A DNA stretch of 64,000 bases from Microbacterium sp. LWH11-1.2 (GTDB taxonomy: Bacteria; Actinomycetota; Actinomycetes; Actinomycetales; Microbacteriaceae): positions 2,356,001 to 2,420,000 of the forward strand of contig NZ_CP151636.1 in assembly GCF_038397745.1 (NCBI RefSeq). Direction: 5' to 3'. A program made the translations under genes and the position numbers. Position 1 is the stretch's first letter. Each line of letters opens with the position of its first letter. The notes beneath the pieces are model-generated. The model worked only from the letters and a program-made list of their open reading frames with translations, was not told where the DNA came from and made no database searches. Below, one piece after another: positions 36,157 to 45,066 of the stretch.

Positions 36157-37133
36157 AGTACGTCTTCCAGAAGCTCGGCCTGTTCGTGCTCACCCTGTGG
36201 GCCGCGATCACCCTGAACTTCTTCCTCCCGCGTCTCATGCCCGGGTCGCCCGCGGACGCGGCGATCGCGAAGCTGTCGCAGAACGGCCCGGTCTCCGACG
36301 CCACGCGCGCGGCGATCGAGGCGCAGCTCGGCGTGCCGACCGGCTCGATGTGGGATCAGTACGTGGCCTATCTCGGCCAGGTGGCGCGTCTCGACTTCGG
36401 CGTCTCGTACACGTTCTATCCGCAGTCCGTGTCGAGCATGGTGTCGACCGCCCTGCCGTACACGATCGGGCTGGTCGGGATCGTCACGATCCTGGCGTTC
36501 GTGATCGGCACACTCATCGGTGTCGCCGCGGCCTGGCGCCGGGGCACCTGGCTCGACAGCCTGCCGACGCTCACCGGATCGTTCCTCAGCACGTTCCCCT
36601 ACTTCTGGACGGCGCTGCTGCTGCTGTTCTTCTTCGGCTACGTGCTGCACTGGTTCCCGACGACGGGCGCATACTCCGCGACGACGACTCCCGGCTTCAC
36701 CCCCGAGTTCATCGGCGATCTGCTGCTGCACGCGATCCTGCCGGCGCTCACGATCCTGCTCACCTCGCTCGGCGGCTGGATCATCGGCATGCGCAACGCC
36801 ATGATCAACACGCTCGGCGAGGACTACATCACCTTCGCCGAGGCGAACGGTCTGCGCGGTCGCACGATCGCTCTGCGCTATGCGGCCCGCAACGCGATCC
36901 TCCCCAACCTCACCGGCTTCGGGCTCACGCTCGGCGGGGTGGTCGGCGGGTCGATCCTCGTGGAGCAGGTCTTCGGGTACCCCGGCATCGGATACCTGCT
37001 CTTCAACGCCGTGATCGGGCAGGACTACCCGCTCATGCAGGCGCTCTTCCTGATGATCACCGTGAGCGTGCTCATCGCCAACTTCCTCGTAGACATCCTC
37101 TACGGGGTACTCGACCCGAGGACCCGCCGATGA
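36153..37133 (+). CDS. ABC transporter permease, OppB type (beta-glucoside operon)
   Basis: 326-aa inner-membrane permease with an N-terminal anchor (YVFQKLGLFVLTLWAAITL), the RLMPGSPADA segment, six main helices and the coupling loop FAEANGLRGRTIALRYAARN. It ends in LYGVLDPRTRR, the OppB C-terminal signature. The GTG start overlaps the lipoprotein stop (GTGA), and the end overlaps the next permease (ATGA). Confidence 0.9.
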   Translation: MKYVFQKLGLFVLTLWAAITLNFFLPRLMPGSPADAAIAKLSQNGPVSDATRAAIEAQLGVPTGSMWDQYVAYLGQVARLDFGVSYTFYPQSVSSMVSTALPYTIGLVGIVTILAFVIGTLIGVAAAWRRGTWLDSLPTLTGSFLSTFPYFWTALLLLFFFGYVLHWFPTTGAYSATTTPGFTPEFIGDLLLHAILPALTILLTSLGGWIIGMRNAMINTLGEDYITFAEANGLRGRTIALRYAARNAILPNLTGFGLTLGGVVGGSILVEQVFGYPGIGYLLFNAVIGQDYPLMQALFLMITVSVLIANFLVDILYGVLDPRTRR

Positions 37134-38044
37134 CCTCCACGATGAACGTCAAGATCCCGGCCGACCGCATCGCCGCTCCGAGCCCCTGGCGGGCCTTCGG
37201 ACGGATGGTCGGCACCCTCTGGTCCAACGGCAAGGCGCGCCTGGGGCTCTGCATCCTCGCCGTCTTCGTGCTGGTGGCGATCTTCGCCCCGGTGCTGGCG
37301 CCCTACGGGCCGAAGGACAACGACTTCGACCGCAACGCCGACGCCTCGGCGGCGCACTGGCTCGGCACGACCGCGGCGGGGGAGGACGTGCTCAGCCAGC
37401 TCATCTACGGCTCGCAGATCAGCATCCTCGTCGGTTTCGCCGCCGGCGTCCTCTCGACGATCGTCGCCATCCTCATCGGACTGACCTGGGGGTACATGCG
37501 CGGCTTCGGCGGCGACGTGGTCGGCTTCATCGTCAACCTCTTCCTCGTCATCCCCGGCCTGCCGCTGATGATCGTGATCGCCGCGTATCTGCAGAACGGC
37601 GGCATCCTCATGATCATCGCCGTGATCGTGGTCACCGGGTGGGCGTGGGGCGCGCGTGTGCTCCGCAGCCAGACGCAGTCCCTCCGCGGGAACGACTTCG
37701 TCACCTCGGCGCAGTTCTCCGGAGACAGCAGGGCGCGCATCATCTTCCGGGAGATCCTGCCGAACATGACGTCGATCATCGCCGGCACGCTCTTCGGAGC
37801 GGCGACGGCCGCGATCCTCGCCGAGGCGGGCCTCGAGTTCCTCGGACTCGGCGACTCCAGCATCGTCAGCTGGGGCACCATGCTCTACTGGGCGCAGAAC
37901 TCCAACTCGCTGCTCACCGGTCAGTGGCTGCTGCTGTTCGCCCCCGGTCTCTGCATCGCCCTGCTGGCGCTGAGCCTCACACTCATCAACTTCGGCGTGG
38001 ACGGCATATCCAACCCGCGCCTGCGAGAGGGGAAGGGACGATGA
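37130..38044 (+). CDS. ABC transporter permease, OppC type (beta-glucoside operon)
   Basis: 304-aa inner-membrane permease. The OppC hallmark AHWLGTTAAGEDVLSQLIYG lies near residue 75, followed by six helices and the coupling segment GNDFVTSAQFSGDSRARIIF. The end GVDGISNPRLREGK matches the family. It overlaps both neighbours with ATGA junctions, so importer subunits are made in fixed proportion. Confidence 0.9.
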   Translation: MTSTMNVKIPADRIAAPSPWRAFGRMVGTLWSNGKARLGLCILAVFVLVAIFAPVLAPYGPKDNDFDRNADASAAHWLGTTAAGEDVLSQLIYGSQISILVGFAAGVLSTIVAILIGLTWGYMRGFGGDVVGFIVNLFLVIPGLPLMIVIAAYLQNGGILMIIAVIVVTGWAWGARVLRSQTQSLRGNDFVTSAQFSGDSRARIIFREILPNMTSIIAGTLFGAATAAILAEAGLEFLGLGDSSIVSWGTMLYWAQNSNSLLTGQWLLLFAPGLCIALLALSLTLINFGVDGISNPRLREGKGR

Positions 38045-39768
38045 CCGTCTCCGCACAGACGCCCGCCGAGCAGGACGAGATCCTGCTCGACGTGCAGAAC
38101 CTGTCGGTCGAGTACGCCTCGCCCGGCACCGCGCCGGTCGCGGCCGTGCACGACGTGTCCTTCTCGCTGCGGCGCGGCGAGTTCGTCGGCCTGGTCGGCG
38201 AGTCGGGGTCGGGCAAGTCGACGCTCGGCTTCGCACTGACCCGCCTGCAGAAGCCGCCCGCCCGCATCAGCGGCGGACGCATCCTGTTCGGAGGCCGCGA
38301 CATCCGCGAGCTCGACACCGAGGAGCTGCGGCAGCAGCGTCAGGGCGGCTTCGCCATGGTGCTGCAGTCCGGCATGAACGCGCTCAACCCGGTGCGCTCC
38401 GTCGGCGCGCACTTCCAGGACATCTTCGCCGCCCACGGACACGTGCCGCGCGAGGACCGCGATGCGCGTGCCAGGGAGCTCATCGGCAAAGTCGGTCTCG
38501 ACGCCGAGGTGCTGAAGCGCTACCCGGGCGAGCTCTCCGGCGGCATGCGGCAGCGCGCGTCGATCGCGCTCGCGCTGTCGCTCGAACCCCAGCTCATGGT
38601 GTTCGACGAGCCGACGACCGCGCTCGACGTGCTCGTGCAGCACGCCGTGATGGACACGATCAAGGAGCTGCAGCACGCCGAGCACTTCACCGCCATCCTC
38701 ATCAGCCACGATCTCGGCATCGTGCTCGAGGCCACCGATCGCGTGATGGTCATGCACGAGGGGAGGATCGTCGAGGATGCGCCGAGCCGGAAGATCCTCG
38801 AGGACCCGAGCGACGAGTACACCCGGATGCTGCTGAGCCACTACGCCGATCCGCGTGCGAAGACCATCTCCATCCCGGGCTTCGTCGACCTCGGGACCCG
38901 GCGTCGTGAAGGCCGCTCCCGCACCGATGTCACCGAGACCGTGCCGACCGTGTCGGAGCGCGACTCCCGGCGCGCCGATGCGGCAATCGTCGTGGAGGGC
39001 GTGTCGAAGCGCTACCCGGCGCCGCGCCGCGGTCAGGAGGCCGTCACCGCCGTGGACGACGTCTCGTTCCGGCTCGAACCCGGCGAGGCGTTGGCCCTCG
39101 TCGGAGCATCCGGATCGGGCAAGTCGACCATCGCGAAGCTGATCACGGGCGTCGAGAAGCCGACCTCCGGCTCGGTGCGCTTCGGCGACACGGATGTCGC
39201 CTCGCTCAAGCGGCGAGGGCTCCGCGACCTCCGCAAGGACGTGCAGATGGTGTTCCAGGACCCGTATGCGGCGCTCAACCCGCTGCACACGGTCGAGTAC
39301 GCCCTGACGCGGCCGGTCATGAACTACACGAAGCTCCGGGGACAGGAGGCCAGGGCGCGCGTCCTGGAGCTGCTGGAGACCGTGGGCCTCACGCCAGTGG
39401 AGCAGTTCGCGGCGAAGCTGCCGCACCAGCTCTCCGGTGGGCAGCGTCAGCGTGTCGTGATCGCCCGGGCGCTCGCGAGCGACCCCCAGGTGCTGATCGC
39501 CGACGAGCCCGTGTCGATGCTCGACGTCTCCCTCCGTGCCGGCGTGCTGGCGCTCCTCGAGGATCTGCGAGAGCGGTGGGGCATCAGCATGCTCTACATC
39601 ACGCACGATCTGCTCAGCGCCCGCCTCGTGACCGAGAACATCCTGGTGCTGAACAGCGGACGTGTCGTCGAACGCGGCGAGACGAGCGAGGTGCTGCAGC
39701 ACCCGGAGGATCCGTACACGGTCCAGCTGCTGGACGCCGTGCCCAATCCTGCCCGCGCGGCGCGCTGA
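38041..39768 (+). CDS. ABC transporter ATP-binding protein, two ATPase domains (beta-glucoside operon)
   Basis: 575-aa double ATPase. Domain 1: Walker A GESGSGKST from residue 53, signature LSGGMRQR, Walker B LMVFDEP. Domain 2: Walker A GASGSGKST from residue 355, signature LSGGQRQR, Walker B VLIADEP. The linker (about 275-320, RREGRSRTDVTETVPTVSER) is long and charged. It shares architecture with the ATPase at 11632 but differs in sequence. It energises the two preceding permeases. A 40-base gap with AAAGGAG leads to the glycosidase gene. Confidence 0.92.
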   Translation: MTVSAQTPAEQDEILLDVQNLSVEYASPGTAPVAAVHDVSFSLRRGEFVGLVGESGSGKSTLGFALTRLQKPPARISGGRILFGGRDIRELDTEELRQQRQGGFAMVLQSGMNALNPVRSVGAHFQDIFAAHGHVPREDRDARARELIGKVGLDAEVLKRYPGELSGGMRQRASIALALSLEPQLMVFDEPTTALDVLVQHAVMDTIKELQHAEHFTAILISHDLGIVLEATDRVMVMHEGRIVEDAPSRKILEDPSDEYTRMLLSHYADPRAKTISIPGFVDLGTRRREGRSRTDVTETVPTVSERDSRRADAAIVVEGVSKRYPAPRRGQEAVTAVDDVSFRLEPGEALALVGASGSGKSTIAKLITGVEKPTSGSVRFGDTDVASLKRRGLRDLRKDVQMVFQDPYAALNPLHTVEYALTRPVMNYTKLRGQEARARVLELLETVGLTPVEQFAAKLPHQLSGGQRQRVVIARALASDPQVLIADEPVSMLDVSLRAGVLALLEDLRERWGISMLYITHDLLSARLVTENILVLNSGRVVERGETSEVLQHPEDPYTVQLLDAVPNPARAAR

Positions 39769-39808
39769 TCCCCGCGCGATCGCGAACGTACGACCGAAAG
39801 GAGCACTC

Positions 39809-40978
39809 GTGCTCACATTCCCTGACGGCTTTCTCTGGGGAGCTGCGACCGCGGCCCATCAGGTGGAGGGGAACAACACGACCAGCAATTGGTGGGCCAT
39901 GGAGCATGCGCCCGGGTCTCCCATGGTGGAGCCCTCGGGCGATGCGGCCGACCACTTCCACCGGTATCCGGAGGACATGCGTCTGCTGGCGGATGCCGGA
40001 CTGAACTCCTACCGGTTCTCGGTGGAGTGGGCGCGCATCGAGCCGGAGCGCGGCTTCGTGTCGCGCGCGATGCTCGACCACTACCGCCGCATGATCGACA
40101 CGGCGCGGGAGAACGGGCTCGATCCCACGGTCACGCTGATGCACTTCACGGTGCCGCAGTGGTTCCAGAAGGACGGGTTCTGGCGGGCGGATGACGCGGT
40201 CGACCTGTTCTCGCGCTACGTCGAGACCGTGCTGCCGATCCTCGACGGTGTGAGATACGTCTGCACGATCAACGAGCCGAACATCGCCGCGATGCTCGCC
40301 GGGGGAGAGGATGCCGCGAACCTCGTGGCGTTCGGGCTCCCGAACCCCGACCTCGCGGTCGCCGACACCCTGCTCGATGCGCACCACCGGGCATCCGAGA
40401 TCCTGCACTCCGTCTCGGGCGTACAGGCAGGATGGACCATCGCGACGCAGGCCTTCCACTCCACGGGTGAGCCGGGTGCCGACGAGATGGTCGCCACCTA
40501 CGGAGACCCGCGCGACCACTGGTACCTCGACCAGTCGGCCGGCGACGACTTCGTCGGGGTGCAGGCCTACACGCGCACCTTCATCGGTCCGGAGGGCCCG
40601 CGACCGGTCGCCGACGACGTCGAGACCACGCTCACCGGCTGGGAGTTCTTCCCCGAGGCGCTCGAGCTGGGTGTGCGCAGCGCGTGGGAGCGCAGCGGCG
40701 GAGTTCCCGTGCTCGTCACGGAGAACGGCATCGCCACGGCCGACGACCCCCGGCGCATCGCCTACACGCAGGGGGCGCTGGAGGGCCTGCACCGCGCGAT
40801 CTCCGACGGCATCGACGTGCGGGCGTACCAGCACTGGAGCGCCCTCGACAACTACGAGTGGGCGAGCGGGTTCGCGCCGACGTTCGGGCTGATCGGCTTC
40901 GATCACGAGACGTTCGCGCGCTCGCCGAAGCCGTCGCTGGCCTGGCTCGGAGAGGTCGCGCGCCGGAACGGCCTCTGA
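39809..40978 (+). CDS. GH1 beta-glucosidase
   Basis: 389-aa cytoplasmic family 1 glycoside hydrolase. The N-terminal signature FLWGAATAAHQVEG is diagnostic. The acid/base is Glu156 in TINEPN and the nucleophile Glu305 in VTENGIA; the sugar-binding segment NYEWASGF follows. At 389 aa it is shorter than the usual 440-480, with compact loops. The GTG start is fixed by AAAGGAG. As the last gene of a LacI-controlled importer operon it should hydrolyse the imported beta-glucoside to glucose; 6-phospho activity is unlikely because uptake is by ABC transport. Confidence 0.93.
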   Translation: MLTFPDGFLWGAATAAHQVEGNNTTSNWWAMEHAPGSPMVEPSGDAADHFHRYPEDMRLLADAGLNSYRFSVEWARIEPERGFVSRAMLDHYRRMIDTARENGLDPTVTLMHFTVPQWFQKDGFWRADDAVDLFSRYVETVLPILDGVRYVCTINEPNIAAMLAGGEDAANLVAFGLPNPDLAVADTLLDAHHRASEILHSVSGVQAGWTIATQAFHSTGEPGADEMVATYGDPRDHWYLDQSAGDDFVGVQAYTRTFIGPEGPRPVADDVETTLTGWEFFPEALELGVRSAWERSGGVPVLVTENGIATADDPRRIAYTQGALEGLHRAISDGIDVRAYQHWSALDNYEWASGFAPTFGLIGFDHETFARSPKPSLAWLGEVARRNGL

Positions 40979-40994
40979 CGCTCGCGCCCGGGGT

Positions 40995-41000
40995 TACGCT
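40995..41000 (+). promoter_or_regulatory. -10 box, leaderless promoter of the molybdopterin oxidoreductase gene
   Basis: TACGCT ends 6 bases before the ATG at 41007. Confidence 0.55.
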
Positions 41001-41006
41001 CGGGTC

Positions 41007-42548
41007 ATGACGCATGCGATGCGCGAGACGCGCGCCGGCGACCGCCTGCGGTCGGCGGCGGCCGGGCTGAGTGCCGCGGTCATCGGCGTCGGCGTCGCGG
41101 AACTGGTCGCGGCGATCGTCGAACCCGCCGCCAGCCCGTTCGCCGTGATCGGAGGCGGGTTGATCGACCTCGCCCCGGCCTGGGCGAAGGACACGGCCAT
41201 CGCGCTGTTCGGCACCGGAGACAAGATCGCGCTCATCACGGGCATCGCCCTGGTGCTCGCCGTCGTCGCCGCCGGTGCCGGGATGCTGGAGCTGCGACGA
41301 TCGGGCCTCGGCGCGGTGGTCCTGGGCGGACTCGGCGCGCTCGCGCTCGTGGTCGCGATGACCCGTCCCGGCGCCGGACCGTTCGCCTGGGCTCCCGGAC
41401 TGGTCGCCGGCGTCGTGGCGGTGATCGCGGTGCGCACGCTCATCGGCCGGCTGCGGCCGATCGCGGGGCTCGGGCCGGACGGCGAGGACCGCCGGCGGTT
41501 CCTCGTCTGGACCGCGGGGGTCGCCGCCGTGGGCATCGTGACGCTCATCGCCGGCAACGTCGCGCGCGGCGCCACCCGATCGATCGAAGCGGTCCGCGAG
41601 GCGCTTCGGCTGCCCTCGGCGGCGCGGCCGCTGGGCTCCGTTCCCGCGGGTGCCGAGCTCGACATCCCCGGGCTCGCGCCTCTCGTGACTCCGAACGCGG
41701 AGTTCTACCGCATCGACACCGCCCTGATCGTGCCGCGGATCGACCCTGCCGACTGGTCGTTGCGCATCCACGGCATGGTCGACCGTGAGGTGGTGATCAC
41801 CTGGGGCGAGCTGCTGAGCCTGCCGATGCAGGAGGCGGACGTCACGCTCGCGTGCGTCTCGAACGAGGTCGGCGGATCGCTGATCGGCAATGCGCGCTGG
41901 CTCGGCCATCCGGTCCGTGAACTGCTCGCCCGCGCGGGAGTCTCGTCGGATGCCGACATGGTGCTCTCCACGTCGTCGGACGGGTTCACCGCGTCGACGC
42001 CGCTGGAGGCGCTCACGGATGACCGCGACGCCCTGCTCGCGATCGGGATGAACGGCGAGCCGCTGCCGATCGAGCACGGCTTCCCCGTCCGCATGGTCGT
42101 CCCCGGCCTCTACGGCTACGTGTCGGCGACGAAGTGGGTCACGCAGCTCGAGGTCACGCGCTTCGATCGGGCCACCGCGTACTGGACCACGCGCGGCTGG
42201 TCGGAGCGCGGGCCCATCAAGCTGCAGTCGCGCATCGACGTGCCCCGCGGAGGCAGCGTCGAGTCGGGCGAGACCGTCATCGCTGGCATGGCCTGGCAGC
42301 AGCACGTCGGCGTCGCGGGCGTCGAGGTCCGCATCGATGACGGCGAGTGGCAGCGTGCCGAACTCGCCGAAGCTATCTCGGCCGACACCTGGGTGCAGTG
42401 GCGTCTGCCGTGGACCGCTGAGAGCGGTCGGCACGCGATCGAGTGCCGTGCGATCAGCGACGACGGGGAGACCCAGACCGACCAGCCGGCGGCTCCGGCG
42501 CCCGACGGCGCACAGGGTTGGCACCGGGTCGACGTGACGGTGGCCTGA
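41007..42548 (+). CDS. Membrane-anchored sulfite-oxidase-type molybdopterin oxidoreductase
   Basis: 513-aa protein. About five hydrophobic segments occupy residues 15-185, then a sulfite-oxidase-type Mo-cofactor domain (about 215-410) and a C-terminal Ig-like dimerisation domain (about 415-513; IKLQSRIDVPRGGSVESGE). Cys283 in VTLACVSNEVGG is the expected molybdenum ligand. The family is common in actinobacteria. Catalytic domain placement outside the membrane and natural substrate are unproven; candidates are sulfite or oxidised methionine-like compounds. The gene is monocistronic with its own leaderless promoter. Confidence 0.88.
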   Translation: MTHAMRETRAGDRLRSAAAGLSAAVIGVGVAELVAAIVEPAASPFAVIGGGLIDLAPAWAKDTAIALFGTGDKIALITGIALVLAVVAAGAGMLELRRSGLGAVVLGGLGALALVVAMTRPGAGPFAWAPGLVAGVVAVIAVRTLIGRLRPIAGLGPDGEDRRRFLVWTAGVAAVGIVTLIAGNVARGATRSIEAVREALRLPSAARPLGSVPAGAELDIPGLAPLVTPNAEFYRIDTALIVPRIDPADWSLRIHGMVDREVVITWGELLSLPMQEADVTLACVSNEVGGSLIGNARWLGHPVRELLARAGVSSDADMVLSTSSDGFTASTPLEALTDDRDALLAIGMNGEPLPIEHGFPVRMVVPGLYGYVSATKWVTQLEVTRFDRATAYWTTRGWSERGPIKLQSRIDVPRGGSVESGETVIAGMAWQQHVGVAGVEVRIDDGEWQRAELAEAISADTWVQWRLPWTAESGRHAIECRAISDDGETQTDQPAAPAPDGAQGWHRVDVTVA

Positions 42549-42575
42549 GCGCGTAACTCGACCCCTGATCCCACC

Positions 42576-42581
42576 TAGAAT
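42576..42581 (+). promoter_or_regulatory. -10 box, leaderless promoter of metG
   Basis: TAGAAT ends 7 bases before the ATG at 42589. Confidence 0.6.
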
Positions 42582-42588
42582 TGACCCC

Positions 42589-44166
42589 ATGCCCGCAGGC
42601 GAATCGTTCTACATCACCACGCCCATCTACTACCCCTCCGACGTGCCGCACATCGGTCACGGGTACACGACGGTGGCCGTCGACACCCTCGCGCGGTGGC
42701 ACCGCCAGGCGGGCGATGACACCTGGATGCTGACGGGCACCGACGAGCACGGCCAGAAGATGCTGCGGGCCGCTGCCGCCAACAACGTCACGCCGCAGGA
42801 GTGGGTCGACAAGCTCGTCAGCGAGAGCTGGTTCCCGCTGCTGACGACTCTCGACGTCGCCAACGACGACTTCATCCGCACCACGCAGGAGCGCCACGAG
42901 ACGAACGTGCAGACGTTCTTCCAGCGCCTGTACGACCGCGGCTACATCTACGCCGGCGAGTACGAGGCGCTGTACTGCGTGGGCTGCGAGGAGTTCAAGC
43001 CCGAGTCCGAGATCGTCGACGGCACCGGACCCTTCGAAGGTCTCAAGGTCTGCGCGATCCACTCGAAGCCGCTCGAGCTGCTGCAGGAGAAGAACTACTT
43101 CTTCAAGCTGAGCGAGTTCCAGGACAAGCTCCTCGAGCTGTACCGCACCCAGCCCGACTTCGTGCGCCCCGATTCGGCGCGCAACGAGGTCGTCTCCTTC
43201 GTCAGCCAGGGACTGAAGGACCTGTCGATCTCGCGCTCGACCTTCGACTGGGGCATCCCGCTGCCGTGGGACGAGTCGCATGTCATCTACGTGTGGGTCG
43301 ACGCGCTCCTGAACTACGCCACCGCGGTCGGCTACGGCTCGGACGAGGAGACGTTCGAGCGTCGCTGGCCCGCGTACCACGTGGTCGGCAAGGACATCCT
43401 GCGCTTCCACGCCGTGATCTGGCCGGCGCTGCTGATGGCCGCAGGCCTCGAGGTGCCGAAGGGTGTCTTCGCGCACGGCTGGCTGCTCGTCGGCGGCGAG
43501 AAGATGTCGAAGTCGAAGCTCACCGGCATCGCGCCGACCGAGATCACCGACGTCTTCGGCTCCGACGCCTACCGCTACTACTTCCTGTCGGCGATCGCCT
43601 TCGGTCAGGACGGGTCGTTCTCGTGGGAGGACCTGTCGGCGCGCTACCAGTCCGAGCTCGCGAACGGCTTCGGCAACCTCGCCTCGCGCACCACGGCGAT
43701 GATCGAGAAGTACTTCGATGGGATCGTGCCGCCCGCGGCCGAGTACACCGAGCAGGACCTCGCGATCCAGAAGATCGTCGCGGATGCCGCGTCGAAGGCG
43801 GATGCCGCCGTCACGCAGTTCCGCATCGACGAGGCGATCTCGTCGATCTGGACCATCGTCGACGCCCTGAACGGGTACATCACCGAGAACGAGCCGTGGG
43901 CTCTGGCGCGCGATGAGGATCAGCGCGCGCGTCTCGGCACGGTGCTCTACACCTGCGCCGAGGGGCTGCGTGCGCTCGCCGTGCTGCTGTCGCCGGTGAT
44001 GCCGCAGTCCACCGAGAAGCTCTGGCATGCGCTCGGCGCCGGCGCGACGCTCGGACGCCTGCAGGATCAGCCGATCCGCGAGGCCGGCACCTGGGGCGCC
44101 CTGCGCCCCGGCACGAGCGTCAACGGGCTCGCACCGCTGTTCCCGCGGGTGGAGTCCACGGCCTGA
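42589..44166 (+). CDS. metG: Methionine-tRNA ligase
   Basis: 525-aa class I aminoacyl-tRNA synthetase. HIGH is at residues 21-24 and KMSKS at 305-309. The connective peptide has one zinc knuckle-like element (YCVGCEEFKPES) with a single CxxC half-site, as in the short MetG1 type. The anticodon-binding domain is present and the EMAP-like tRNA-binding domain is absent, as in other actinobacteria. tatD follows after 3 bases, the usual actinobacterial order. Confidence 0.97.
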   Translation: MPAGESFYITTPIYYPSDVPHIGHGYTTVAVDTLARWHRQAGDDTWMLTGTDEHGQKMLRAAAANNVTPQEWVDKLVSESWFPLLTTLDVANDDFIRTTQERHETNVQTFFQRLYDRGYIYAGEYEALYCVGCEEFKPESEIVDGTGPFEGLKVCAIHSKPLELLQEKNYFFKLSEFQDKLLELYRTQPDFVRPDSARNEVVSFVSQGLKDLSISRSTFDWGIPLPWDESHVIYVWVDALLNYATAVGYGSDEETFERRWPAYHVVGKDILRFHAVIWPALLMAAGLEVPKGVFAHGWLLVGGEKMSKSKLTGIAPTEITDVFGSDAYRYYFLSAIAFGQDGSFSWEDLSARYQSELANGFGNLASRTTAMIEKYFDGIVPPAAEYTEQDLAIQKIVADAASKADAAVTQFRIDEAISSIWTIVDALNGYITENEPWALARDEDQRARLGTVLYTCAEGLRALAVLLSPVMPQSTEKLWHALGAGATLGRLQDQPIREAGTWGALRPGTSVNGLAPLFPRVESTA

Positions 44167-44169
44167 CGC

Positions 44170-45066
44170 ATGGCTGACACGTACGTCCGCGAGCGCTCGG
44201 GAGACGGCCGCAAGGATCTGAAGTATCCGGCCGCTCCCGAGCCGCTCGCCGTGCCCGTGTATGACAACCACGCGCACCTCGAGATCCTCGACGGCGACCC
44301 GTCGACAGGCTCAGAGAACCACGGGCTGTCGCTCACCGAGCAGCTCGACCGCGCCCAGGCCGTCGGCATCGCGGGCGTCGTGCAGGCTTCGGGCGACATC
44401 GAGTCGTCGCGCTGGGCCGTCGAGGCGGCGGCATCCGATCGTCGCGTGCTGGCAGCCGTGGCCATCCATCCGAACGACGCGCCGACCTACGCCGAGGAAG
44501 GTCGTCTCGATGAGGCGATCGCGGTGATCGACGAGCTCGCCGCGCACCCGCGTACGCGCGCGATCGGCGAGACGGGTCTCGACTTCTTCCGCACGGAGCC
44601 GGAGCGCCGCGCGCCGCAGCACGCGTCGTTCGAAGCGCACATCGCGCTGGCGAAGAAGCACGGCATCGCGATGCAGATCCACGACCGCGATGCGCACGAC
44701 GCGGTGCTCGAGACGCTGGGCCGCGTCGGCGCCCCCGAGCGGACGGTCTTCCACTGCTTCTCCGGCGATGACGCGATGGCGCGGATCTGCGCGGATGCCG
44801 GGTACCACCTGTCGTTCGCCGGCAACGTCACGTTCAAGAACGCCCAGAACCTGCGCGACGCGCTGAAGGTGACCCCGCTCGACCGGATCCTCGTCGAGAC
44901 GGACGCACCGTTCCTCACGCCGGTGCCGCTGCGCGGTCGCCCGAACGCCCCGTACCTCGTGCCGATCACCGTGCGCTTCATGGCCGCAGAGCTCGGGATC
45001 GACGTCGACGAGCTCTCCCGACAGCTCGCCGAGAACACGCTCCGCGTCTACGGCTCGTTCGGCTGA
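44170..45066 (+). CDS. tatD: TatD family metal-dependent hydrolase (DNase)
   Basis: 298-aa TIM-barrel hydrolase. Metal-site motifs: DNHAHLEI (His34, His36), IGETGLDFFRT, QIHDRDAHD, VFHCFSGD and ETDAPFLTP. An N-terminal extension of about 30 polar residues precedes the barrel. Residues 43-52 (DGDPSTGSENH) carry a decayed copy of the PSTGSGTQ repeat. It forms a unit with metG, starting 3 bases after its stop. The last 19 bases overlap the end of the convergent MFS gene. The family repairs or degrades DNA ends and may edit D-aminoacyl-tRNA. Confidence 0.93.
   Translation: MADTYVRERSGDGRKDLKYPAAPEPLAVPVYDNHAHLEILDGDPSTGSENHGLSLTEQLDRAQAVGIAGVVQASGDIESSRWAVEAAASDRRVLAAVAIHPNDAPTYAEEGRLDEAIAVIDELAAHPRTRAIGETGLDFFRTEPERRAPQHASFEAHIALAKKHGIAMQIHDRDAHDAVLETLGRVGAPERTVFHCFSGDDAMARICADAGYHLSFAGNVTFKNAQNLRDALKVTPLDRILVETDAPFLTPVPLRGRPNAPYLVPITVRFMAAELGIDVDELSRQLAENTLRVYGSFG
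44298..44320 (+). repeat. Decayed copy of the TTCGACAGGCTCAGGGACCC repeat in tatD
   Basis: GTCGACAGGCTCAGAGAACC differs from the unit in hrpA and the MFS gene at a few bases and reads PSTGSEN instead of PSTGSGTQ. Confidence 0.65.
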
